DNA of 64,000 bases, from assembly GCA_963695415.1 (NCBI GenBank), contig CAVOGL010000008.1, positions 434,001 to 498,000 on the forward strand, read 5' to 3'. Below are positions 16,340-24,095 of the stretch, piece after piece (the first letter of the stretch is position 1; every line of letters begins with the position of its first letter). The notes beneath the pieces are model-generated. The model saw nothing but the letters and a program-made list of their open reading frames with translations, was not told the origin of the DNA and ran no database searches. Source of the stretch: CAVXWV01 sp963695415 (lineage in GTDB: Bacteria > Chloroflexota > Anaerolineae > Anaerolineales > UBA4823). A program made the translations under genes and the position numbers.

Positions 16340-16495
16340 ATGGAAGCTGCAGACAGGGTTCGATTGTGGCATATGCTCGATGCTGCACGAGAGGCTCTCA
16401 CATTCGCTCAGGACCGAACTCGTGAAGATCTCGAACATCACCGGATGTTAGTAATGGCATTGGTGAAAGTAAAAACGTCAGGTATGGATACCTGA
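16340..16495 (+). pseudogene. HepT-like (DUF86) toxin, N-terminal remnant
   Basis: The frame from ATG 16340 reads VRLWHMLDAAREALTFAQ, RTREDLEHHRML and VMALVKV, the typical first helices of HepT/HEPN RNase proteins (MLEAAREALAFAQGR..., D..RMLALALV). It stops at TGA 16493 inside the dispersed palindrome at 16475-16500, which replaces the remaining 70 or so residues including the RX4-6H active site. Just upstream, 16236-16280 reads VDEDAIAKF...KIRKLG, compatible with the start of the MNT antitoxin, but too short to claim. Confidence 0.6.
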
Positions 16496-16500
16496 CCTAC
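16475..16500. repeat. Palindromic repeat, TCAGGTA type, truncating HepT
   Basis: ACGTCAGGTATGGATACC then TGACCTAC is a palindrome matching 10793-10820 almost exactly. It supplies the stop codon of the HepT remnant and lies 12 bases from the end of the convergent nucleotidyltransferase gene. Confidence 0.65.
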
Positions 16501-16511
16501 TGCGCAATCCG

Positions 16512-17093
16512 TTAAGGTTGCTCATCTTCCTTCACCGCTTTATCCAGCAGATCGCTGACCTTAAGCTCTTTTGCCCAATTCCTCATATAATGAATATCGA
16601 GTTCACCGGATTGGGTTCTCATCACACCGAGGACATCACGCCATTGCCGCTCGGAGACTTCACCGCCCATACGATACCATTCCAGCTTGGCGAGGATTGT
16701 ATCCTCAGGGCTGGCAAATTTTGCGCTGACTTCCGTCTCGAAGATAAAGGTCTGCGTCTGAGCGTGTGCGAGTTGGGAGCGAAGGAAAGGGCGCGGGTGC
16801 GGGATGAAAACATCCACTTTGAACATGGTTTCGCGGTGGATAATGTTAAAACTGGAATGGGTCAGGATGGAGCCGGCGATCATTTCCTCATCCATGTAGA
16901 ATTCGCTCTGCAATGCCGCCAAGAACGCCGGAAGATGTTCAACCTGCAATTCGGCGACGATGTCAAAATCTTGTGTCATGCGCACCATACCGTAGAGCGT
17001 GGATGCAAGTGATCCGCCAATGAGATACGGGACGCTGAGCTCTTCCAAAACGCCTGTCACTCTCAATGTGACTTCGAGAGGTTCATTCTGCAT
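16512..17093 (-). CDS. Nucleotidyltransferase-fold protein
   Basis: This 193-residue protein reads VLEELSVPYLIGGSLASTLY (residues about 13-32, the GGS of the NTase fold), then MTQDFDIVAEL (the acidic pair that binds metal), FKVDVFIP and SPEDTILAKLEWYRMGG. This resembles AbiEii-like/DUF6036-like nucleotidyltransferases. The start at 17093 (MQNEPLEV) overlaps the stop of the upstream 84-residue gene by 11 bases, so the two are translationally coupled. The longer upstream frame is only the shadow of that gene. Substrate and function are unknown. The decayed relative at 4922-5244 shows that the window once had two copies. Confidence 0.8.
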   Translation of the reverse strand: MQNEPLEVTLRVTGVLEELSVPYLIGGSLASTLYGMVRMTQDFDIVAELQVEHLPAFLAALQSEFYMDEEMIAGSILTHSSFNIIHRETMFKVDVFIPHPRPFLRSQLAHAQTQTFIFETEVSAKFASPEDTILAKLEWYRMGGEVSERQWRDVLGVMRTQSGELDIHYMRNWAKELKVSDLLDKAVKEDEQP

Positions 17094-17337
17094 CGCTGGG
17101 CTCTCCATACACTTTCCGAGCCAGTTCTTCCCCCAACAGCAGGTCAGCCAGTTTGCGCTGCAGTTCTCCTTCGCTGGCTTGCGGAAAGCGTGAGCGCAAT
17201 CCGGCCAGCGCCAGCAGCCGGGCGGACGCATTCAGCTGTGCCAGCATGTTCATCTTTTGGGTCGGGCTCGCCTTGCGCCACAATTCGATCTGCAGCGCTT
17301 CCATTTTTGGATGCGTGTCGGAATACAGTGCAGTCAT
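17083..17337 (-). CDS. Small helical partner of the nucleotidyltransferase
   Basis: This 84-residue all-helical protein reads MTALYSDTHPKMEALQIEL, LAQLNASARLLAL, GLRSRFPQASEGELQRKLAD and LLLGEELARKVYG. It has the same length and plan as the protein at 5216-5470 and sits in the same place, directly before and overlapping a nucleotidyltransferase. The conserved pairing suggests a dedicated partner, perhaps a regulator or antitoxin-like protein. I recall such pairs as widespread uncharacterised genes; no function is claimed. Confidence 0.75.
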   Translation of the reverse strand: MTALYSDTHPKMEALQIELWRKASPTQKMNMLAQLNASARLLALAGLRSRFPQASEGELQRKLADLLLGEELARKVYGEPSDAE

Positions 17338-17549
17338 TTTCTCTCAGTAATCATTGCGGATCCATTCCCTGCCTTCATCACGGGTCTTGCATTGGTCAGC
17401 GTGTGTCTCTGTATGGAAAGACCGCCGGTCAACGAAATACACCCATTTATTGGGGCTGATATTGGCGTAATTGATATTATCATAATTCTGATAAGCTCCT
17501 AAATCCACCTGGTGGTTGCCGAGGCTGACGATGGCTGCTTCACCGCCAT
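17338..17549. other. Intergenic upstream of both divergent units
   Basis: This should hold the promoter of the leftward small-protein/NTase pair. A reverse frame of 82 codons overlapping the repeat has no family resemblance and is not called. Confidence 0.4.
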
Positions 17550-17672
17550 ACCCGAAGAAGCAGCTCCCTGGCACGCCTGTTGATTGCTTCAACCGGCAAA
17601 GAACGCCGGTTGCGCAATGACGGTCAAGAAAAAACAGCGATTGCCAGGCGGCTTTGTTAAAACCGTGTGAGC
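17550..17672. repeat. Half copy of a MITE-like dispersed repeat
   Basis: From CCCGAAGAAGCAGC to GGCTTTGTTAAAACCGTG it matches 50974-51090 closely (CCTGGCACGCC, TGATTGCTTCAACCGGCAAA, ACGCCGG, CGCAATGAC). The left half found at 50.9 kb is missing here. Confidence 0.75.
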
Positions 17673-17710
17673 AGAATCTGTCTGGCTACCCGCGCGGCCT
17701 GAAAAACAGG

Positions 17711-17716
17711 TAAAAT
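17711..17716 (+). promoter_or_regulatory. lipA -10 element, near-leaderless start
   Basis: TAAAAT lies eight bases before ATG 17725 and no Shine-Dalgarno stands between. Transcription would start at or within a base of the start codon. The same bases are copied at 5704-5761. Confidence 0.5.
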
Positions 17717-17724
17717 AGCTTGCT

Positions 17725-18663
17725 ATGGCTTTTGAAACGACGCGAGACCGGGTAAGACCCGAAGAGATCAACACGACGCCCAAACGGCGTCCGGAGTGGA
17801 TCCACGTGCGCGCGCCCAGCGGGGAGACCTACGAGCGGCTGCAGGTGCTGATGCGCAGCAAAGCGCTGCACACGGTGTGCGAAGAGGCGATGTGCCCGAA
17901 CATGGGCGAGTGCTGGGGATCGGGCACGGCGACGTTCCTGATGCTCGGGGACGTGTGCACGCGCTCGTGCGGCTTCTGCGACATCAAGCGCGGCAAACCC
18001 AACCCCCTGGATTGGCTCGAGCCGGAGCGGGTGGCGCAGGCGGTGAAGGCCATGGATCTGAAACACGCCGTGATCACCAGCGTGAACCGCGACGACCGCC
18101 AGGACGGCGGGGCGCCGATCTTCGCCATGGTCATCCGGCGCATCCGCGAGCTGCATCCCGGCTGTTCGATCGAGGTGCTGATCCCCGATTTCAAGGGCAG
18201 CCTGGAAGCGTTGAAGATGGTGATGGACGCCCGTCCGGAGATCCTGAACCACAACGTGGAGACGGTGCCGCGCCTGTTCAAGCGCGTGCAGCCGCAGGAC
18301 CGCTACGAGTGGGCGGCAGCCACGCTGAGCAACGCCAAGAAGCTCGACCCGGAGGTGCTGACAAAGTCGGGCATCATGCTCGGGCTGGGCGAGACGTTCG
18401 AAGAGGTGCAGGCGGTGATGCGCGACCAGCGCAGCTGGGGCGTGGACATCCTGACCATCGGGCAGTACCTGCAGCCGAGCAAGCAGCACCTGCCCATTGA
18501 AAGATATTACACGCCGGAGGAATTCGAGGCGCTGAAGCAGTACGGGCTTTCGATCGGCTTCCAGTGGGTGGAGAGCGGACCGCTGGTGCGCTCTTCCTAC
18601 CACGCGGCGGAGCAGGTGCGCGCCCTGAGCGCAGTACACCGGAAACTCTACAACCATCTATGA
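17725..18663 (+). CDS. lipA: Lipoyl synthase
   Basis: This 312-residue radical-SAM enzyme inserts two sulfurs into octanoyl groups on carrier proteins. The auxiliary cluster motif CEEAMCPNMGEC (Cys52, 57, 63) and the radical-SAM CTRSCGFC (Cys78, 82, 85) are both present, as is the C-terminal RSSYHA that ligates the auxiliary cluster. Length is normal. The start is set by homology (MAFETTRDRV) although no ribosome site precedes it; a -10 hexamer eight bases upstream suggests a leaderless message. No lipB or gcv gene is adjacent. The next gene overlaps by four bases (ATGA). Confidence 0.97.
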   Translation: MAFETTRDRVRPEEINTTPKRRPEWIHVRAPSGETYERLQVLMRSKALHTVCEEAMCPNMGECWGSGTATFLMLGDVCTRSCGFCDIKRGKPNPLDWLEPERVAQAVKAMDLKHAVITSVNRDDRQDGGAPIFAMVIRRIRELHPGCSIEVLIPDFKGSLEALKMVMDARPEILNHNVETVPRLFKRVQPQDRYEWAAATLSNAKKLDPEVLTKSGIMLGLGETFEEVQAVMRDQRSWGVDILTIGQYLQPSKQHLPIERYYTPEEFEALKQYGLSIGFQWVESGPLVRSSYHAAEQVRALSAVHRKLYNHL

Positions 18664-19709
18664 AAAAACTATTTGCTAACCGAAAAATCTTCTGGGGCGG
18701 GATCGGAGCCCTGGCGGTGTTGATCCTTGCTGTCGTGGCGGTGCAGACCGCGTGCCGGTTATCGGCTCCGGATGCCGCTGAACCGACGAAAGACCCGGCT
18801 GCCGTACTGACTGCGGTGATGTACACGGCGGACGCGATGCGCCAGCTGACGGCATCGGCGAACCCGGTCACGCCATCCCCAACCGGCGCCAGCCCGACGC
18901 CCGGGACGACAGCCAGCCCGACGAGCAACAGCACCCCGACCGCCACCCAGCCCGCAGGACCGACAGCGCCTCCCGGCGGACTGCGCATGGTGTTCGTGGC
19001 AGACGTGACCGTGCCGGACGGCACCGTCTTCGCGCCGAACACGGCATTCACGAAAACGTGGCGGGTGCGCAATGGCGGGACGGTGACCTGGACTCCGGCG
19101 TTCTCGTTCGTCTTCGCCAGCGGGGAACAGATGGGCGCGCCGGCGCAGCTGCCGCTGCTGGCGGATGTCGCGCCTGGGGGAGAGATCGACATCTCGGTGC
19201 CGATGGTGTCGCCGTCAACGGATGGGCGCTTCCAGAGCAACTGGCTGATGCGCGATCCCAATGGGAAGCTGTTTGGCGTCGACCCGGAGGCAAAATATCC
19301 CATCTACGTCGATGTGGTGGTATCGGGCGGGACTGCGCCCGGCACACCCAGCCCAACGGCGGCAGTCACCGGCACGGTGACCAACAGCGCGGCGCAGGTG
19401 AGCAACGTGACCCTGACGGTGGACAACCCCAATGCCACCAGCTGCCCTCACACCTTCTCATTTACGGCGGGGTTCAGCCTGAGCCAGGCAGCGCTGGTGA
19501 GCTACCAGCTGGAAGCCGGGGCGAGCGATCCGAACATACCCATCAACCTGCCCGCAGCGGTGACCAAAAACCTGGAGGCGGGAACGCATGCGGTGGTCTA
19601 CACGCTGGATTTCACTTCGGCGGTGGATGCGTGGGCGCGCTTCCACGTCACTGCTCCGCAAGACGTGGTTTCCAGCCAGGTGAGTTTCAAGCTGACCTGC
19701 TCTCCCTAA
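18660..19709 (+). CDS. Membrane-anchored protein with NBR1-type Ig-like domain
   Basis: This 349-residue protein has an N-terminal signal/anchor at residues 11-32 (IFWGGIGALAVLILAVVAVQ) with TAC near its end, which could be a lipoprotein Cys. A Pro/Thr/Ser linker spans about 68-105. An NBR1-like Ig domain follows at about 108-225 (FVADVTVPDGTVFAPNTAF, TKTWRVRNGG, SNWLMRDPNG), then a short Pro/Thr linker and a second beta-rich domain. It is extracytoplasmic. Such proteins with TP-rich spacers are common in Anaerolineae; the ligand is unknown. ATG overlaps the lipA stop. Confidence 0.8.
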   Translation: MKKLFANRKIFWGGIGALAVLILAVVAVQTACRLSAPDAAEPTKDPAAVLTAVMYTADAMRQLTASANPVTPSPTGASPTPGTTASPTSNSTPTATQPAGPTAPPGGLRMVFVADVTVPDGTVFAPNTAFTKTWRVRNGGTVTWTPAFSFVFASGEQMGAPAQLPLLADVAPGGEIDISVPMVSPSTDGRFQSNWLMRDPNGKLFGVDPEAKYPIYVDVVVSGGTAPGTPSPTAAVTGTVTNSAAQVSNVTLTVDNPNATSCPHTFSFTAGFSLSQAALVSYQLEAGASDPNIPINLPAAVTKNLEAGTHAVVYTLDFTSAVDAWARFHVTAPQDVVSSQVSFKLTCSP

Positions 19710-19727
19710 GACGCAGGAATACCCCCA

Positions 19728-21167
19728 TTGGACGCAACCATCACCCAGGCAGTCAAAGCAGAAGCAAGGCGGCTTGGGTTCGAGCTGGTTGGGGTGACGA
19801 CGGCGCACCCACCGGCGCATTTTGAGGTCTTCGAGCGCTGGCTGGCGCGAGGCGCGCACGGCGAGATGGCGTACCTGGCGACGGAGCGCTCGCTGGCACG
19901 CCGGCGGGACCCGCGGCTGATTTTGGATGGGTGCCAGGCGATTATTGTGGTTGGGATGCGGTATATGGCGGCGGAGCCCGCCGGGTGGACACACAGGGAG
20001 TTGCGGCACATGGCGGCGGCGCCCGCTGGGTGGACACACAGGGAGTTGCGGCACATGGCAGCGGAGCCCGCCGGGTGGACACACAGGGAGTTGCGGCACA
20101 TGGCAGCGGAGCCCGCCGGGTGGACACACAGGGAGTTGCGGCACATGGCAGCGGCGCCCGCCGGGTGGACACACAGGTCCACCGCTACAGGACCCGGCGG
20201 GGCGGATGCAGAACCCCTCCCCAGCCCTCCCCTGAAGGGGGAGGGAGTTGATTGTTATGCGGGGGAGGGGGCGATTGCGGCGTATGCGTGGGGGGAGGAT
20301 TACCATACGGTGATGGCGGAGAGGATGGAGGCGTTGGCGGCGTTCGTGGGGGAACGGGCGGGGAGACCGGTCAGGTACAAGGTGTACACGGATACGGGAC
20401 CGCTGCTGGAGCGCGAGCTGGCGCAGCGCGCCGGGTTGGGCTGGATCGGGAAGAACACCTGCCTGATCAACCCGCAGGCGGGGTCGTATTTCTTCCTGGG
20501 AGAGATGCTGCTGGACGTGAGCCTGGAGCCCGACGCGCCGTTCGTTTTCGACCGCTGCGGGAGCTGCACCCGCTGCCTGGAAGCCTGCCCGACGGGCTGC
20601 ATCCAGCCAGACCGCACGATCGATGCGAAACGGTGTATCTCCTACCTGACCATCGAGCTGAAGGGAGCCATCCCGGTCGACCTGAGAAAGCAGATGGGAA
20701 ACTGGATCTTCGGGTGCGATGTGTGCCAGCAGGTGTGCCCGTGGAACTTGCGTCATGCGGCTGACGGCGAGTGGGAGGCAGGGGCAGCAGAAGCTTACCG
20801 CCCCCGGGAAGGCAGCGCATACCCCAGGCTGGAAGAGGAGCTTGGCATGACGGAGGATGAATTCCGGCGCAAGTTCAAAGGCTCACCGGTGAAGCGCGCA
20901 AAGCGAAGGGGATACCTGCGCAACGTTGCCACGGCGATGGCAAACGCAGGGGCAGATATGGATGCCGGGCAGCGGGAAAGGGTTGTTGAGGCGTTGAAAC
21001 GCTGCCTGGAGGATGAAGCAGAGGCTTTAGTGCGGATGCACGCCGCCTGGGCTCTGGGCTGTACCGGCGGGACAAAGGCAGCCAATGCGCTGAGAGATGC
21101 ATCGAGGGTTGAGCAGGATGAAAACGTGCTGGAGGAGATGCGCGCGGCGTTAAGCAAATATCCGTGA
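19728..21167 (+). CDS. queG: Epoxyqueuosine reductase with minisatellite insert
   Basis: QueG reduces epoxyqueuosine to queuosine in tRNA using cobalamin and two [4Fe-4S] clusters. Here it is 479 residues, about 100 longer than usual. The N-terminal half is standard to GCQAIIVVGMRYM (residue about 80). Then come four copies and one partial copy of a 15-residue unit (AAEPAGWTHRELRHM) and a PLPSPPLKGEG stretch from a palindromic repeat, before normal sequence resumes at GAIAAYAWGEDYHTVM. Cluster motifs are CGSCTRCLEACPTGC (about 277-291) and CDVCQQVCPWN (about 331). A HEAT-like C-terminal domain is present. Start is TTG at 19728 (MDATITQAV). The insert sits in a surface loop before the cobalamin-binding core, so activity may survive. 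Confidence 0.93.
   Translation: MDATITQAVKAEARRLGFELVGVTTAHPPAHFEVFERWLARGAHGEMAYLATERSLARRRDPRLILDGCQAIIVVGMRYMAAEPAGWTHRELRHMAAAPAGWTHRELRHMAAEPAGWTHRELRHMAAEPAGWTHRELRHMAAAPAGWTHRSTATGPGGADAEPLPSPPLKGEGVDCYAGEGAIAAYAWGEDYHTVMAERMEALAAFVGERAGRPVRYKVYTDTGPLLERELAQRAGLGWIGKNTCLINPQAGSYFFLGEMLLDVSLEPDAPFVFDRCGSCTRCLEACPTGCIQPDRTIDAKRCISYLTIELKGAIPVDLRKQMGNWIFGCDVCQQVCPWNLRHAADGEWEAGAAEAYRPREGSAYPRLEEELGMTEDEFRRKFKGSPVKRAKRRGYLRNVATAMANAGADMDAGQRERVVEALKRCLEDEAEALVRMHAAWALGCTGGTKAANALRDASRVEQDENVLEEMRAALSKYP
19965..20177 (+). repeat. 45-bp in-frame minisatellite in queG
   Basis: Units start at 19965, 20010, 20055, 20100 and 20145 (the last 33 bases only). They differ mainly at one codon, GAG or GCG (Glu/Ala), and a few third positions. 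The unit is a multiple of three, so copy changes preserve the frame. Confidence 0.95.
20223..20250. repeat. Palindromic element inside queG
   Basis: CCCTCCCCTGAAGGGGGAGGG is nearly self-complementary and is translated as part of PLPSPPLKGEG. A similar G/C-run palindrome lies at 16193-16229. Confidence 0.65.
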
Positions 21168-21189
21168 ACGGATTGGCAATCCGTTCTAC
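21166..21189. repeat. Palindromic repeat, GGGTTGGCAACCC type
   Basis: GAACGGATTGGCAATCCGTTC is a palindrome around TTGGCAA just after the queG stop. Related copies: 22547-22573 and 61196-61223. Confidence 0.65.
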
Positions 21190-21222
21190 AAAATATTGGG
21201 TGTAAGCAGAGGATCCATAAAA

Positions 21223-22518
21223 ATGAAACGAACAAAACTGGTGTTGATTGGGGCGGGCAGCGCAATGTTCGCCCAGGGGCTGGTGGGTGAGATGATCCAA
21301 TCGGGGCGCAGCTGGAAGCTTGGACTGGTGGATATCGATGCGCAGGCTTTGCGTGTGGCGGAGGGATTGAGCCGGCGGATGGTGCAAGGCGGGGATGCGG
21401 ATATCGAGATCGAAGCGAGCACGGAGCGGCGCGACCTGCTGCGCGGCGCAGACGTGGTGGTGGCAACGGTGGGGGTCGGCGGCAGGCGCGGCTGGGAGAG
21501 TGATGTGTTCATCCCGCGCAAGTACGGCATCTACCAGCCGGTGGGCGATTCGGTGATGGCGGGGGGCATCTCGCGGGCGATGCGCATGATCCCGGCGATG
21601 GTGGCGATCGCAGAGGATGTGCACAGGCTGTGCCCGAAGGCAATCTTTCTCAACTACAGCAACCCGATGTCGGTGATCGTCTGGGCGGTGAGCAAGGCTA
21701 CCCAGGCGCAGATGACCGGGTTGTGCATCGGCGTACACGAGGTGAAGAACCACCTGGCGGACATGATCGGCAAGCCGCGCGAAGAGGTCAGCTGCCTGGC
21801 GGCTGGCTTGAACCACTTCACCTGGATCTACGACCTGCGCTGGAAGGGCGAGGATGCGTGGAACCTGGTGCGCGAGGCAGCGGTGAAGGACGGCGGTGGA
21901 GCGGCGGACAACCCCTTCTCCTGGTCGCTGTTCGAGACCTACGGCGCCTTCCCGTCAGCGATGGACCGGCATGTGACCGAGTTCTTCCCGGAACGCTTCC
22001 CCCAGGGCAAGTATTATGGCAAACAGCTCGGGGTGGATGCGTTTTCGTTCGAAGGCACCATCGCGCACGGGGACGCCATCTATGCGGAGATGAGCGCGAT
22101 CGCCGGCGGGGAGAAGCCGCTGGCGCCGGATGAAGGGTCTGTGGGTGAACACTCGCAGCTGGTGGAGATCATCACCTCGATCCAGCTCGACCAGCGCAAA
22201 ACCTTTTCGGCGAACCTGCCCAACCAGGGAACGGTACCCGGGCTGCCGGATGAGGCAGTGCTGGAGGTGACGGCGGCAGCAACGGGGAGGGGAATCATGC
22301 CCTTGCAGGTGAAGGGATTGCCCGAGATTTTGACAACCATCCTGCAGCCAAAAATTACGGCACAGGCGTTGACGGTGGAAGCCGCCCTGAGCGGCAGCCG
22401 CAGCCTGTTCGTCGAAGCGCTGCTGGCGGACGGCTGCGTCCACGACCCCGCCACGGCTGGCAGGCTGGCGGATGAGCTGTTGAAGGCGCACGCGGCGTAT
22501 TTACCACAGTTTGAGTGA
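21223..22518 (+). CDS. Glycoside hydrolase family 4 enzyme
   Basis: This 431-residue NAD- and metal-dependent GH4 enzyme opens with the Rossmann motif LVLIGAGSAMF. LNYSNPMSV (about residue 140), CIGVHE (Cys and His metal ligands, about 168) and GLNHFTWI follow, all GH4 hallmarks. Enzymes of this family include alpha-galactosidases/glucuronidases and 6-phospho-glycosidases. The substrate cannot be fixed from sequence by eye, and no transporter or phosphotransferase gene is adjacent. ATG 21223 follows GCAGAGGATCC; upstream in-frame codons belong to the palindromic spacer. Confidence 0.9.
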   Translation: MKRTKLVLIGAGSAMFAQGLVGEMIQSGRSWKLGLVDIDAQALRVAEGLSRRMVQGGDADIEIEASTERRDLLRGADVVVATVGVGGRRGWESDVFIPRKYGIYQPVGDSVMAGGISRAMRMIPAMVAIAEDVHRLCPKAIFLNYSNPMSVIVWAVSKATQAQMTGLCIGVHEVKNHLADMIGKPREEVSCLAAGLNHFTWIYDLRWKGEDAWNLVREAAVKDGGGAADNPFSWSLFETYGAFPSAMDRHVTEFFPERFPQGKYYGKQLGVDAFSFEGTIAHGDAIYAEMSAIAGGEKPLAPDEGSVGEHSQLVEIITSIQLDQRKTFSANLPNQGTVPGLPDEAVLEVTAAATGRGIMPLQVKGLPEILTTILQPKITAQALTVEAALSGSRSLFVEALLADGCVHDPATAGRLADELLKAHAAYLPQFE

Positions 22519-22546
22519 GGGTTCCGCCTGACGGCTGAATTCAGTT

Positions 22547-22573
22547 GAGCGGGTTGGCAACCCGCTTTACGTG
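22547..22573. repeat. Palindromic repeat, GGGTTGGCAACCC type
   Basis: GAGCGGGTTGGCAACCCGC then TTTACGTG is the same family as 21166 and 61196. Confidence 0.7.
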
Positions 22574-22630
22574 TGGGGTGTGCGGAGAGCGTTTAACTCG
22601 TGTTAATCATATGGCTTTAGAATAACCCCC

Positions 22631-23953
22631 ATGCGCATGCCGAATAAACGACTGATGCTGTGGATTGCAGCGCCGCTGGCGCTGCTGATCCTGGGAGTGG
22701 TGGTGTACAACCTGCCGCCGGTGCATGACCGGCTGGCGTTCCACGTGGATGAATGGACGCTGCGGATCCGATACGCGCTGAACCCGCCAGAAGAGGTGGT
22801 TTTCGTGCCCCAGGAGGAGCTGGCGGATGGAACCAACCTGCCAACAGCGACCCCGGAGGCAACGGCTACGCCCACGACAGCCCCCAGCGCGACGCCAACG
22901 CCCAGCGGTCCTACCGCCACGCCTGCGCCCACAGATACCCCGACGCCAACGGTCACTCCGCTCCCGGAAACTGTCGATCTTAAGGGCGTGCGCTACGACG
23001 ACCAGCACGGGCGTTTCAATTACTGCGCGCCTGCGACCCTGTCGATGGCTCTCTCCTTCTGGGGTTGGGAAGGGAACAAGGACGTGGTCGGTCCGGTGAT
23101 CAAGCCAGACCCGAAAGACAAGAACGTGATGCCCTACGAGATGGTCAATTACGTCGAAACGGACGCCGGTCTGAAAGCGGTGCTGCGCTCTGCGGGGGAT
23201 ATCGAAACCATCCGGCGGTTCATCGCGGCGGGTTTCCCGGTCCTGGTTGAAAAGGGAGTGTATTTCCATGACCTCAGCGGGGTGGTGAGCTGGATGGGAC
23301 ACTACGAAGTTTTCAACGGGTATGACCATGCAGAGGGCGTGTTGATCGGGCAGGATGCCTTCGTGGGACCTGACCAGCGGGTACCCTACGAAGTGGTTGA
23401 GGACAGCTGGCGCGCGTTCAATTACGTTTACATGGTCATCTACCCCGAGGAACGTGAGAGCGAGGTCATGCTGCTGCTGGGTGATGACGCTGACGAAACC
23501 GCCAACCTGCAGAGGGCTGCCCAGAAGGCATCGGACGAGATCTTTTCAACCAGCGGTATGGACCAGTTCTTTGCCTGGTACAACCGCGGCACGAGCCTGG
23601 TGGCGCTGCAGGATTACGCCGGAGGGGCGGCTGCTTTCGACGAAGCTTATTCGATTTACCCCAACATCCCGGAAAAAGAACGCCCTTACCGCATCCTGTG
23701 GTACAACACGGCGCCTTACTTCGCGTATTTCTATTCCGGCAGGTATTACGATGTGATCAGCCTGGCGGAGACCACCCTGGACACCATCCAGGGAGACAAG
23801 AACCTGGAAGAGAGTTATTACTGGCGGGGGATGGCGAAAGCAGCACTGGGGGACACCAGCGGCGCCATCGAGGATTACCGCCTCAGTTTGAAGTACCATC
23901 CCGGTTTTGAGCCGGCGCTGTACCAGCTGGGTGTGCTGGGGGCGAGCCCGTAA
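22631..23953 (+). CDS. Exported C39-like peptidase with TPR tail
   Basis: This 440-residue protein has a membrane anchor at residues 8-26 (LMLWIAAPLALLILGVVVY) and a Thr/Pro linker at about 75-112. A peptidase C39_2 domain follows: GRFNYCAPATLSMALSFWG carries the catalytic Cys (about residue 135) and GHYEVFNGYD the His. TPR-like helices run from about 300 (AWYNRGTSLVALQDYAGGAAAFDEA, RGMAKAALGDTSGAIEDY). It acts outside the membrane; the substrate is unknown. TAGAAT ends seven bases before ATG 22631, with no Shine-Dalgarno, suggesting a leaderless message. Met 22637 is an alternative start. Confidence 0.85.
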   Translation: MRMPNKRLMLWIAAPLALLILGVVVYNLPPVHDRLAFHVDEWTLRIRYALNPPEEVVFVPQEELADGTNLPTATPEATATPTTAPSATPTPSGPTATPAPTDTPTPTVTPLPETVDLKGVRYDDQHGRFNYCAPATLSMALSFWGWEGNKDVVGPVIKPDPKDKNVMPYEMVNYVETDAGLKAVLRSAGDIETIRRFIAAGFPVLVEKGVYFHDLSGVVSWMGHYEVFNGYDHAEGVLIGQDAFVGPDQRVPYEVVEDSWRAFNYVYMVIYPEERESEVMLLLGDDADETANLQRAAQKASDEIFSTSGMDQFFAWYNRGTSLVALQDYAGGAAAFDEAYSIYPNIPEKERPYRILWYNTAPYFAYFYSGRYYDVISLAETTLDTIQGDKNLEESYYWRGMAKAALGDTSGAIEDYRLSLKYHPGFEPALYQLGVLGASP

Positions 23954-24010
23954 ATCTGCAATACCATGCAGCGGTCGACCTGTGTGCCGACCCGCTCAGC
24001 CCTTAGATCG

Positions 24011-24035
24011 CAGGTCAGGTAAGCGCCTGACCTAC
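24011..24035. repeat. Palindromic repeat, TCAGGTA type
   Basis: CAGGTCAGGTAAGCGCCTG then ACCTAC; same family as 6043, 10793 and 16475. Confidence 0.6.
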
Positions 24036-24061
24036 AAGAATATGTTGGCGTGATCGTGTAT

Positions 24062-24088
24062 TTGACGGATCAGACCTGCTGCTATAAT
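24062..24088 (+). promoter_or_regulatory. Promoter of the SbcD-like gene, leaderless
   Basis: TTGACG (24062-24067), a 15-base spacer and a perfect TATAAT (24083-24088) end seven bases before ATG 24096. The transcript should begin at the start codon itself. Confidence 0.6.
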
Positions 24089-24095
24089 AAAGCGC

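Noticed and set aside
17344..17592. Minus-strand frame of 82 codons overlapping the MITE-like repeat
   Set aside because: Its first third lies in the dispersed repeat and the remainder shows no domain.
17686..18657. A 323-codon open frame on the minus strand opposite lipA
   Set aside because: It is the antisense shadow of a GC-rich conserved gene; its composition (Arg/His/Leu-rich) is typical of such shadows and it has no ribosome site.
19458..20756. A 432-codon minus-strand frame, and other long frames over queG and its repeat
   Set aside because: The repeat is open in several frames because of its period and GC content. Only the queG frame has cluster motifs and family sequence on both sides.
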